49,165 nt of DNA, taken from Pseudomonas cuatrocienegasensis (GTDB taxonomy: Bacteria > Pseudomonadota > Gammaproteobacteria > Pseudomonadales > Pseudomonadaceae). The stretch's first letter is position 1. Each line of letters opens with the position of its first letter. The position numbers and the translations under genes are program-made. Below are positions 42,440-49,165 of the stretch, in pieces. The DNA lies in contig NZ_FOFP01000006.1 in assembly GCF_900110925.1 (NCBI RefSeq), forward strand, positions 1 to 49,165, in the 5' to 3' direction. Below the pieces are notes generated by a model. It searched no databases and was not told the origin of the DNA. It worked only from the letters and a program-made list of their open reading frames with translations.

Positions 42440-43399
42440 TCACCATCGGCCAATTCCCTGCTCGATGAGCATCTTGGCAAATTGCTCACCATCAACAAGT
42501 TCGATTAGAACGCCGGTAGTTTCCGTATAGGTCATGGCAGCCTTTACCGCACTCTCATCGATGGTGCCCGAGGTAATAACCATTCCCAAGTTGGCGTTGG
42601 ACGCTTCGATGCCATCAATGAGCTGCTCAACCACTTTGCTTGTAACGGGAGCGCTTCCATTCCAATGCTTCGCTTGAACAGCAAGCGTGTACTGGAATGT
42701 TTCTGCAACCCTAAAGGTTGCTAGCACGTCTGCCCCTTTATCCAGGCGGCGAGCGACCACCTCCGCATTTTTGGCACCCATTTCGATCAGCAGCTCCTTG
42801 ATCAGCTCCTCGAATCCAAAGTTATCGATATGGCCTGACCGGAGATGAGCAACGGTCTCTGCAACGAGGGCGCCTTGCAATTCGACTTTGAAAGAAGGCT
42901 TGCTTCCGGAGGCCCCTCGCGTGAGCGCGTCATTAATCTCCTCCAGCAAGTCCGTTGCTGATGCCGACGTTCCGTAAACCTTCATTCTGGAAATAAGAGC
43001 GGTCTTCGCATAATTCCTTGGGATCGGTTTTTTGCCATTGAGCCACCTGACGGCGCGCCGATAGCTCGTGTCATCGCTCGACCTTTCTGGCAGATAGATG
43101 GCATCCCCGATGATTTCAGCCACGTAGAACTTCGGGCCAGAGGGAACGACCACAAGATCGCCAATCTGCATCTCGCGAACAAAGCGCCACATGTGGCCAG
43201 CCGCTGCACCGGCACGGTGAAGGGTCTTCTCTTCTGCGTAATGATTGATGTGGATTTGCTGCCTGAATTTTTTCCAAGGCAGAGACGCATCAAGTAATCC
43301 TGGCGTTGCTGACCACCCGATAATGATCTGATCGCTTTCGAGCGCTTCAGGCACCTTGTCGATGTTGCTGGGGGCGATTCTAAGAATGAATGCTTGCAT
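42440..43399 (-). CDS. Mrr-type restriction endonuclease
   Basis: The 319-residue protein has a C-terminal Mrr-like nuclease domain (FGFEELIKELLIEMGA at 194-209). Its PD-(D/E)XK core is D224 (KGADVLA) and Q242-A-K244 (VQAKHW), the QxK variant known from Mrr, followed by VVEQLIDGIEASNANLGMVIT. The N-terminal half (GDLVVVPSGPKFYVAEIIGD, about 80-99) is a separate domain that may recognise modified DNA or another signal. Type IV enzymes of this family cut methylated foreign DNA. ATG 43399 has AAAGGA close upstream. It sits between copies 2 and 3 of the 108-bp element. Confidence 0.82.
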   Translation of the reverse strand: MQAFILRIAPSNIDKVPEALESDQIIIGWSATPGLLDASLPWKKFRQQIHINHYAEEKTLHRAGAAAGHMWRFVREMQIGDLVVVPSGPKFYVAEIIGDAIYLPERSSDDTSYRRAVRWLNGKKPIPRNYAKTALISRMKVYGTSASATDLLEEINDALTRGASGSKPSFKVELQGALVAETVAHLRSGHIDNFGFEELIKELLIEMGAKNAEVVARRLDKGADVLATFRVAETFQYTLAVQAKHWNGSAPVTSKVVEQLIDGIEASNANLGMVITSGTIDESAVKAAMTYTETTGVLIELVDGEQFAKMLIEQGIGRW

Positions 43400-43560
43400 A
43401 AGTCCTTTCACCTACTGCCAAGACTAGGCCGCCGAGCATAACTGACGGTGAAGATCGCGGGTGCTGAAAGATAGCCCAATAGGCAGAAGCTAGCCGCCGA
43501 TCCCTCAGCTGCATACACCCAGGCTCTATGACATCGCGCACCTCTAGCGAGCAAACGTGA

Positions 43561-43667
43561 AATCAATGGGGTCAGTGTGATTGATTTTCAGCTTTCGCTT
43601 CCAAGTACGCTGCAGACTTTCTGTCTCCCACATACCCGAGTGGACCTATGACACTGACCCATTGATT
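43561..43667. mobile_element. 107-bp inverted-repeat element, copy 3
   Basis: Same as copies 1 and 2, but with one C missing in the right terminal repeat (GACCC instead of GACCCC) and a few substitutions. It separates the Mrr gene from the type VI effector cassette. Confidence 0.85.
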
Positions 43668-43744
43668 AAACGCCGAAACAGCCAGAAATGCTCAGCGGTT
43701 TTTCCTAATGTTCAGCGAGTCGCAAGTTCATTTTGCGTTCGGGT

Positions 43745-44101
43745 TCAAAACCTACTGGCGATTTCCTTCCAGATGTAGGCGTAGTTGTATTGTAGCCAGC
43801 GAACCAGCACTTTATCGAACTGCCGACGAAACCAGTTGCGCTCTCTAGCTGCCAGCCTTTCTTCTATCGATTCTCTAAGCATGTCGGGGTCGAACCCCGT
43901 CCATACCGGAGGCACTGCTGCCAAGAGATTGGTGAAGCACACCGGCGCGACCTCTGAATAGAGGATTGTGTAAAGTACTTCAGGGTCGACGCCTCTCACC
44001 TTATTCGCCACATAGTCATATTCGACGGGAAAATCATTGAAAGGCTCGGAAAGAGCAGCTCTGACTTTCGTCAGTAGTGGTTCGGTCAGAAGATGTCCCA
44101 A
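43745..44101 (-). CDS. Candidate immunity protein, DUF7079-like
   Basis: The 118-residue product begins at a TTG (44101) preceded by GAGGAG at 8 bp and overlaps the effector gene by 16 bp, so it is coupled to it. The body (VRAALSEPFNDFPVEYDYVA, then YTILYSEVAPVCFTNLLAAVPPVWTGFD) resembles DUF7079 proteins, small cytosolic proteins often found after secretion-system effectors. No signal peptide is seen. Immunity to the adjacent toxin is inferred from position; the mechanism is unknown. Confidence 0.6.
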   Translation of the reverse strand: MGHLLTEPLLTKVRAALSEPFNDFPVEYDYVANKVRGVDPEVLYTILYSEVAPVCFTNLLAAVPPVWTGFDPDMLRESIEERLAARERNWFRRQFDKVLVRWLQYNYAYIWKEIASRF

Positions 44102-44868
44102 TGGGTGAGCTCCTCTAACTCTTCGTCTAGTGAGCTCGCCACCGCTTCGCCTGCGACACCACCGGCGATTGTCCCAGCCAAGACAACTGCTATTGCACAA
44201 ATGGGGGCGCCTGGGCCGCACAATGCGCTAACCCCCATCCCTGCAAGAATACCGCCGACCGCACCAGCACCGACGATGATGCCTTGGCGAGCTGCTTCTT
44301 TGGGTTTGTTGTCTGCATTCAATATTTGATAGGTCGCTAAAGCAGCCGTCACGAGAACACCAAGCTTGCCCATGATCAGCATTTTTTTTGTGCCGGTCGT
44401 GAATTTTGCATTATCACGGCCCGAAGATTCCAGGATGGCGTAGTGAACCTTGTTCTTTTCTACTTCTGAAAGGCTGTCGTAACCCTTCTGAAACAGGTTT
44501 TCAGAATACATATCCAAAAGTGTTTTTAGTCCCTTTCCCTCATTTTTCTTCTTCTGAACAACCGCCAACCCCTGCGCTGAAGTGAATTTACGATGTTCCA
44601 TCATGATTTTGTTTCGCATCTCATGACTAAACTTCACCCCTTCTTGCGCCGTAATCTTTCCCGCTTTAACGTCATCTCGGACTTGCTGAGACATGCGTTT
44701 GATATTCTTCGTATAGCTCGACCTGATCTTTTCATCAGAGATCGCATCCAGTGAAAATCTCAGCGCAGAACCTTCCATCAGTTCTAACGCCCTGTCGAGC
44801 GGAGATTTTTGCAAAGCGTGCTCACGCTGAACGACATAGCTACCGGTGACAATGTAAGGCTCTGTCAT
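44086..44868 (-). CDS. Candidate type VI secretion effector with glycine-zipper membrane domain
   Basis: The 260-residue protein has a charged helical N-terminal part (about 1-160, rich in lysine and glutamate). A hydrophobic helix lies at about 165-181, then a long glycine-rich hydrophobic segment (GIIVGAGAVGGILAGMGVSA; AGTIAGGVAGEAVASS) with GxxxG repeats. This layout is known from pore-forming type VI effectors such as Tse4-like proteins. It follows the PAAR gene by 10 bp and overlaps the immunity candidate. Toxicity is inferred, not shown. Confidence 0.6.
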   Translation of the reverse strand: MTEPYIVTGSYVVQREHALQKSPLDRALELMEGSALRFSLDAISDEKIRSSYTKNIKRMSQQVRDDVKAGKITAQEGVKFSHEMRNKIMMEHRKFTSAQGLAVVQKKKNEGKGLKTLLDMYSENLFQKGYDSLSEVEKNKVHYAILESSGRDNAKFTTGTKKMLIMGKLGVLVTAALATYQILNADNKPKEAARQGIIVGAGAVGGILAGMGVSALCGPGAPICAIAVVLAGTIAGGVAGEAVASSLDEELEELTHWDIF

Positions 44869-44878
44869 AGGATGGTCC

Positions 44879-45424
44879 TTATCCTAAAATGGTGTTCAAT
44901 AGGCTCTCGGTAAGAGAGGAAGGCTGTGCGGATGCTTGCTCTTCAAACTTGAGCATCACGCAGGTCTTACCGGACGGATTTGAAAACTTAACTGCGTTAT
45001 CTTTATTGAATACACCACTGAGTGATGAACCATCATCAAAATGCGCGGTGCACGATAAGCCCTCATAGCTCTCCTCGGCAGGAATTCTGAAACCGATCCA
45101 GCTTGCGAAACCTGTTAACGGAGTTGGAGGAACAAACTCGCAGGGCGTATGGAAATCCCCGATGATCACCGTACCCGAACCACCAATCACGACGTCGCCA
45201 TGGCTGCCCGTGGTACCGACGAGTGCCGCATTCTTACCATTGATAAATACCGTAGCTGACACGCTCGACGCTAAAGCGCTACCACAGGTACAGGTATCGC
45301 CTTTGGCCGCCGCTGCAAGCCCGTCGAAGAACACGTCAGGGGAGGCGGAAGCGATAGCTTGAGAGCCGTGCCCAGGGATGGGGCAACTGGTAGGGTCGGT
45401 AATACGTGCGGCTGGCTTTGCCAT
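44879..45424 (-). CDS. PAAR-domain protein (type VI secretion spike tip)
   Basis: The 181-residue protein has an N-terminal PAAR domain (PAARITDPTSCPIPGHGSQAIAS, GDTCTCGSALASSVSATVFINGKNAA, HGDVVIGGSGTVIIGDFHTP; about 2-100). Such domains cap the VgrG spike and carry effectors. The C-terminal 80 residues (FASWIGFRIPAEESYEGLSC and onward) are probably an adaptor for the neighbouring effector. No VgrG, Hcp or sheath genes are in the window, so this is an orphan cassette. ATG 45424 follows GGGAG. Confidence 0.85.
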   Translation of the reverse strand: MAKPAARITDPTSCPIPGHGSQAIASASPDVFFDGLAAAAKGDTCTCGSALASSVSATVFINGKNAALVGTTGSHGDVVIGGSGTVIIGDFHTPCEFVPPTPLTGFASWIGFRIPAEESYEGLSCTAHFDDGSSLSGVFNKDNAVKFSNPSGKTCVMLKFEEQASAQPSSLTESLLNTILG

Positions 45425-45599
45425 ATTGAACTCCCTGTCAAAAAATCTACGAAGGCCGACTGTATCAAACCTGTGTTGGCAGACAGCACATGCGGCGCGA
45501 AATTGGGACACGTCGCGCTATTCGTACTTTTGGATAACAGCTTATGGCTGATCACTGTCGACTGATCTTGCCCCACCCTCCCCTCCCACGCTACAGTCC

Positions 45600-45853
45600 G
45601 CCCGTCGCGGTAAATCCCGCGACCGGGTGTGGTAGCCCGATACACACGAAGGCGCGGTAGCGCCATAGCCGAGAGCAGGCGCTTTTTTCATGCCTGCTGT
45701 TTTCTCGCGCAGTTATGGCGGGCCGTGTGAGGCAGGCTTCGGCCTGGCCGGCATTCCTTCGTGAGTCGGTCTACCACCCTTGCACGGTCCGCCTCCATCC
45801 GTGTGGTAGCGAATGGAAAGCGGCTCCTTAAAGTCACGAAGGAGCATAAGGAA
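45600..45853 (+). ncRNA. Structured leader RNA with alternative pairings
   Basis: GTGTGGTAGC occurs twice (45627-45636, 45801-45810), and between them CTACCAC (45771-45777) can pair with GTGGTAG of either copy but not both. There are also a hairpin GTCGCGG/CCGCGAC, GGCGC/GCGCC hairpins and an AGCAGGC/GCCTGCT stem around GCTTTTTTC. This pattern suggests a regulated leader or attenuator upstream of the small ORFs at 45855 onward. Similar leaders precede small Pseudomonas genes such as those for DUF3077 proteins, in my recollection; the ligand, if any, is unknown. Confidence 0.45.
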
Positions 45854-45854
45854 A

Positions 45855-45947
45855 ATGCACTATCCCCCTTTTATCCAAGGGCTCCGCCCTGGGCTGTTAG
45901 CTGTTGTGTTCACGTCCGTTCTGGAGGTGCTGCATGACCAGGCCTGA
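45855..45947 (+). CDS. Possible 30-residue leader peptide
   Basis: ATG 45855 follows AAGGA at good distance and encodes a small hydrophobic peptide (MHYPPFIQGLRPGLLAVVFT...) ending at TGA 45945-45947, overlapping the next start at 45934 by 14 bp. It could couple translation of the downstream gene to the structured leader. No homologue is recognised. Confidence 0.4.
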   Translation: MHYPPFIQGLRPGLLAVVFTSVLEVLHDQA

Positions 45948-46176
45948 ATCCGTTGTTATCCCCTTCCCCACACCCGCCAACCCGCTGCACAGCTATGTCG
46001 CGGACAATTGCGCCTACCAGGCAGCAGCCGAGTATCGCGTGGCCCTGCTGCTCAAGTTGCTTAAGCGCTTGCTGCAACAGGAGCTGGCAACCACCAGCAG
46101 CGCCTTGCTCAGCGATTTGATTGTGCTCTACCGCCAGGCCATCACCCAGGCACACAGGAGGGCTGCGCATGATTGA
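45934..46176 (+). CDS. Small protein of unknown function
   Basis: The 80-residue product (begins MTRPESVVIPFPTPANPLHS) is largely helical (YRVALLLKLLKRLLQQEL) with no signal peptide or known motif. CTGGAGG precedes ATG 45934. It lies downstream of the structured leader and overlaps the next gene by 8 bp. Its function is unknown; the arrangement suggests that it and the next gene are made together. Confidence 0.6.
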   Translation: MTRPESVVIPFPTPANPLHSYVADNCAYQAAAEYRVALLLKLLKRLLQQELATTSSALLSDLIVLYRQAITQAHRRAAHD

Positions 46177-46465
46177 TCGGTACTTCGCACACCTCCCCGC
46201 CCACGACAATCACCCCGGCGCCGCATTCAGCTGGAGCGAAGACAGCCAGCTGAACTTCACCCGTGGTGTGGAGATGGCCCAGGCCTGGCTGGACGACCCC
46301 AACAGTGGTTGGCTATGGACCAACCTGCTGCTGGAGCGCCAGCGGCTCCCTCCCGGGCCGCAACGCCATGCCTTTGAGCTGGGCTTTCTCAGCCGTATCC
46401 ACCAGCGCCTGTGCTCACCGCTGGGTGGTAATCACCTGGCCAGGCGCACGGCGTTGAGGTTGTAA
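46169..46465 (+). CDS. Small protein of unknown function
   Basis: The 98-residue product (begins MIDRYFAHLPAHDNHPGAAF) is soluble, with a WLDDPNSGWLWTNLLLERQR segment. It overlaps the 80-residue gene by 8 bp, so they form an operon. No family is recognised. A strong hairpin follows, before the convergent gene at 46525. Confidence 0.6.
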   Translation: MIDRYFAHLPAHDNHPGAAFSWSEDSQLNFTRGVEMAQAWLDDPNSGWLWTNLLLERQRLPPGPQRHAFELGFLSRIHQRLCSPLGGNHLARRTALRL

Positions 46466-46482
46466 CGGTAGACGCCTAAGGG

Positions 46483-46520
46483 CCTGCCCGCCGCACATAC
46501 TGGGGCGGGCAGGTTGTACT
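46483..46520. terminator. Terminator between convergent genes
   Basis: CCTGCCCGCC (46483-46492) pairs with GGCGGGCAGG (46504-46513) in a 10-bp stem, followed by TTGTACTT. It sits in the 59 bp between the small-ORF operon and the convergent 330-residue gene. Confidence 0.7.
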
Positions 46521-46524
46521 TCGC

Positions 46525-47517
46525 TCATTGACCAAGGCCATCCCCCTGGCTGCTCGTCGCTACGCTGGGATCTGGCGTTACGGTGGGCGGCACGTAATCG
46601 CGCAGCAGGCTCCAACCGTCCGCGAACGCGCTGCCATTCTGTACCGATGTCAGGGGGACGCCGATCTTGTACTCGATATGCCCAGCGTTGATGGTTTCTT
46701 TAGTCGTGGCGGCGTTTCCCTGGGAGGAGTCGACCATCGGGCTGACGACATGGCCGACCTCCACGCGCAGAATCGCCAGGGCGTCATACTGACCGTTGGC
46801 AATATGCAGCGCGTAGCTGGCGTACTCGGTCCTGAACTGACTCTCCTCGAATAAATACACCCGGTGCCGGGTTATCTCCTGTTCGTTATCCGCCACCAGC
46901 TCTTCATAGGCGTAGGACAGTTCACTGAGGAAATGGCCGCAGTACCTGGACAGGTCCAGGGTGTCGATAAACCGGCAAGCGGTATCAAGGAAGGGTTTCG
47001 TCCTCTTGACGCCCATCAGCCTGGACTTCTCCGCGGTTGATAGCTTTTGCTGCTTGTTTTCCAAGCTGTTTTTCGCATCTAGTCTCGTCTGCATCTCATA
47101 CAACAGGTCCTCGTCAAAAGGCACGCGGGCCCGCCGGAGTTCGCTGATATACGCAGCGAGAATCTGTTCAAGGTCGGCTTGCGCCGCGACGAGCCCCTTG
47201 TTTTCTGGAATGCCCCCATAGGTGCCCTGAACCCGCGCATAAGGCAGTTCTTCAATGGTGCCGAAGTTCGTGTTGGAGAACGCGATATTTACCCGCACCG
47301 CGCTGTCGAGAATTGTGCGGGGGGCATAGCCCTCCTCGGCCAGTTTTTTCAGGAACTTCTTGAAGCCAACCAGACGTTTGCTTTCCCGCGTGTCGATCCG
47401 GTTCTGCTGCGTCGCACCCAGGGCTCTGGAGGCCGGACGCTTGGACGCAGGCGCCATCCCGCTGTCGCGGATGCCCACCAGATTGGCCTTGTTCGTCGTG
47501 TGGTACAGATAGGGCAT
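46525..47517 (-). CDS. Protein with an ADP-ribosyltransferase-like N-terminus, unknown function
   Basis: The 330-residue protein begins MPYLYHTTNKANLVGIRDSG, a pattern (tyrosine/histidine strand followed by NLxxI...GM.P) seen in ADP-ribosyltransferase folds such as DarT and RNA 2'-phosphotransferase. The middle is helical (KKFLKKLAEEGYAP; LRRARVPFDEDLLYEMQTRL), and a late strand-rich part includes YDALAILRVEVGHVVSPMVD and NAGHIEYKIGVPL. No catalytic glutamate could be fixed. There is no signal peptide. AAGGAAA precedes ATG 47517. It could be a toxin, an effector or a stress protein; function is open. Confidence 0.6.
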   Translation of the reverse strand: MPYLYHTTNKANLVGIRDSGMAPASKRPASRALGATQQNRIDTRESKRLVGFKKFLKKLAEEGYAPRTILDSAVRVNIAFSNTNFGTIEELPYARVQGTYGGIPENKGLVAAQADLEQILAAYISELRRARVPFDEDLLYEMQTRLDAKNSLENKQQKLSTAEKSRLMGVKRTKPFLDTACRFIDTLDLSRYCGHFLSELSYAYEELVADNEQEITRHRVYLFEESQFRTEYASYALHIANGQYDALAILRVEVGHVVSPMVDSSQGNAATTKETINAGHIEYKIGVPLTSVQNGSAFADGWSLLRDYVPPTVTPDPSVATSSQGDGLGQ

Positions 47518-47807
47518 AGGTATTTCCTTGGCTTGCGCACGCAGCAGTCCATTGAGGGTTGAGGTGCCGAGACAACTCGTTCCGTACAGAAGCCTAGGCC
47601 ACGAAGCAGAAAAGGGCTTACGTCATCGTTTGCCGCAGCCCCCACAGGTATGTGCGCAGACCTTGCACATGGCAAACGTAGTGTCTCGCAAGCCCGAAGC
47701 TCGCCCATGGGCCGACTGTTTAACCACTCATCCTCAAGCCTGAACTAAGCGCCGCGCTACCTCCTCGGACGTTAGGAGCCTCACTCCCCAGGCCTTTGGA
47801 GAAAACC

Positions 47808-48974
47808 ATGCGCGCACTGACTTATCACGGTAGCCACGACGTTCGTGTCGACACCGTAGCGGACCCTGTCATCCAGGAGCCAGACGACATCATTCTGCGC
47901 GTGACGGCCACCGCCATCTGCGGTTCGGACCTGCACCTGTACCGTGGCAAGATCCCCCAGGTAAAACACGGCGATGTGTTCGGCCACGAGTTTATGGGGG
48001 TGGTGGAAGAAGTCGGCAGCGCCGTGACCGCCGTGAGCAAAGGTGACCGGGTGATCGTGCCGTTCGTGATCGCCTGCGGCAGTTGCTTCTTTTGCGAGAT
48101 GAACCTGCAAGCCGCCTGCGAAACCACTAACCCCGGGCGCGGCGCGATTATCAACAAGAAGCAGATTCCCTCGGGGGCGGCCCTGTTCGGCTACAGCCAT
48201 CTGTATGGCGGCATGCCGGGCGGCCAGGCCGAGCTGGTGCGCGTGCCCAAGGCCAACGCCGGGCCGTTCAAGGTGCCCGATGAGCTTGATGATGAGCAGG
48301 TGTTGTTCCTCACCGACATTCTGCCGACGGGTTACCAGGCGGTGATTAACGCCGGTGTCGGGCGCGGTAGCTCAGTGGCCATCTACGGCGCCGGGCCGGT
48401 CGGCCTGATGGCGGCAGCCTGTGCGCGCATGCTTGGCGCGGAGCAGATCTTTATGGTCGATCACCACCCCTACCGGTTGGCTTACGCGCAGGCGACCTAT
48501 GGCGTGATCCCTATCAATTTCGACAAGATCGACGACCCGGCAGAAGCGATTATCGAGCAGACGGCCGGGCACCGTGGCGTCGATGCGGCCATCGACGCAG
48601 TGGGCTTTGAAGCGAAGGGCAGCACCACAGAAACCCTGCTGACCACGCTCAAGCTCGAAGGCAGCAGCGGCAAGGCGCTGCGCCAGTGCATCGCCGCTGT
48701 GCGGCGCGGCGGCACCGTGAGTGTGCCGGGGGTTTATGCGGGCTTCATCCACGGCTTTTTGTTCGGCGATGCCTTCGACAAAGGCCTGACCTTCAAAATG
48801 GGCCAGACCCATGTACATGGCTTTCTGCCGGAACTGCTGGGGTGTATCCAGAGCGGCCAACTGCAACCGGAGATCATCATCAGCCACCGTATGACCCTGG
48901 AGGAAGCAACCGAGGGGTATCGCATCTTCGACAAGAAGGAAGAGGATTGCCGCAAGGTGATCCTGCGGCCCTAG
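47808..48974 (+). CDS. Zinc-dependent alcohol dehydrogenase (medium-chain family)
   Basis: The 388-residue enzyme has an N-terminal catalytic domain with zinc ligands CGSDLH (residues 38-43) and [12 protein letters not shown]. The structural-zinc cysteines lie in CGSCFFC, and a Rossmann domain carries [15 protein letters not shown]. It is closest to the alcohol/threonine/formaldehyde dehydrogenase branch with an extended C-terminus. It oxidises an alcohol with NAD(P)+; substrate unknown. ATG 47808 has GGAG 7 bp upstream. It is monocistronic, followed by an inverted copy of the 33-bp repeat. Confidence 0.87.
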   Translation: MRALTYHGSHDVRVDTVADPVIQEPDDIILRVTATAICGSDLHLYRGKIPQVKHGDVFGHEFMGVVEEVGSAVTAVSKGDRVIVPFVIACGSCFFCEMNLQAACETTNPGRGAIINKKQIPSGAALFGYSHLYGGMPGGQAELVRVPKANAGPFKVPDELDDEQVLFLTDILPTGYQAVINAGVGRGSSVAIYGAGPVGLMAAACARMLGAEQIFMVDHHPYRLAYAQATYGVIPINFDKIDDPAEAIIEQTAGHRGVDAAIDAVGFEAKGSTTETLLTTLKLEGSSGKALRQCIAAVRRGGTVSVPGVYAGFIHGFLFGDAFDKGLTFKMGQTHVHGFLPELLGCIQSGQLQPEIIISHRMTLEEATEGYRIFDKKEEDCRKVILRP

Positions 48975-49071
48975 AGCAATGCGGTAACGCCATGTGCCAG
49001 GGCGGCCCATGGCGTGCTGGACTTGCCGGTGGTGCGCGCAGGTCGAACAGAGTGATACCTGGGGCATCGTT

Positions 49072-49104
49072 TCCCGGGTATCGCTGCGCTCAACCCAGGC
49101 TACC
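49072..49104 (-). repeat. 33-bp dispersed repeat, copy B
   Basis: Inverted copy of 1215-1247 with two mismatches, just downstream of the alcohol dehydrogenase. The rest of 48975-49165 holds no gene that I can see. Confidence 0.6.
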
Positions 49105-49165
49105 TTTGCAACTTTTCATTTATTGGCTAGGCCATGGGCTAAGAGCAGTTCACCAGCAAGATTTA

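Noticed and set aside
39407..43667. CRISPR-like array formed by the three 108-bp copies
   Set aside because: Copies are kilobases apart, have terminal inverted repeats, and enclose whole genes; there are no short spacers.

Overview
The window looks like part of a Pseudomonas chromosome. It is GC-rich and carries an OprD-family porin, a DUF2790 protein, a czcCBA/czcRS-type heavy-metal cluster, REP-like palindromes of the Pseudomonas kind, and several LysR, AraC and TetR regulators each paired with an oxidoreductase or an MFS exporter. No rRNA, tRNA or CRISPR array was seen. No species is claimed.

Layout. 1-94: end of an IS3-family element leaving the window. 230-6113: LysR regulator, a galactarate/talarate dehydratase-type enzyme with two identical palindromic operators, a ParD-like/methionine aminopeptidase operon, a secreted unknown protein, and trmK. 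6443-18363: small 'regulator plus enzyme or exporter' units (GST and SDR with AraC; Lrp with MFS; TAT aldo/keto reductase with AraC; methyltransferase; LysR with MFS; carboxymuconolactone-decarboxylase-like protein behind a MerR-type promoter). 18364-20000: gene wreckage, namely a MerR gene with an amber stop and a 7-bp tandem repeat, and an N-terminally truncated SDR. 20036-23251: DsbB/DsbA-like pair, ICMT-like methyltransferase and OprD porin. 23300-34502: metal-resistance block, with an orphan metal-type response regulator divergent from czcCBA and, convergent with it, an operon of response regulator, sensor kinase and CDF exporter. 34582-39185: second copy of the SDR fragment, then a TetR-controlled oxidoreductase/MFS unit with two matching operators, a collapsed EamA transporter and a nitroreductase.

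39195-47517 is an accessory island and the most interesting part. Three copies of a ~108-bp inverted-repeat element (MITE-like) separate modules. The first interval holds a 712-residue protein joining an N-terminal GHKL (Hsp90/MutL/MORC-type) ATPase to a C-terminal PD-(D/E)XK nuclease. The second holds an Mrr-type restriction endonuclease. Beyond the third copy lies an orphan type VI secretion cassette (PAAR protein, glycine-zipper effector candidate, DUF7079-like immunity candidate). A structured leader with mutually exclusive pairings and three small overlapping ORFs follow, then a protein whose N-terminus recalls ADP-ribosyltransferase folds. The island reads as a defence and competition locus assembled by repeat-mediated insertion. 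The GHKL-nuclease fusion is the best candidate for an undescribed system.

47808-49165: a zinc alcohol dehydrogenase and an inverted copy of a short repeat also found near the left end.
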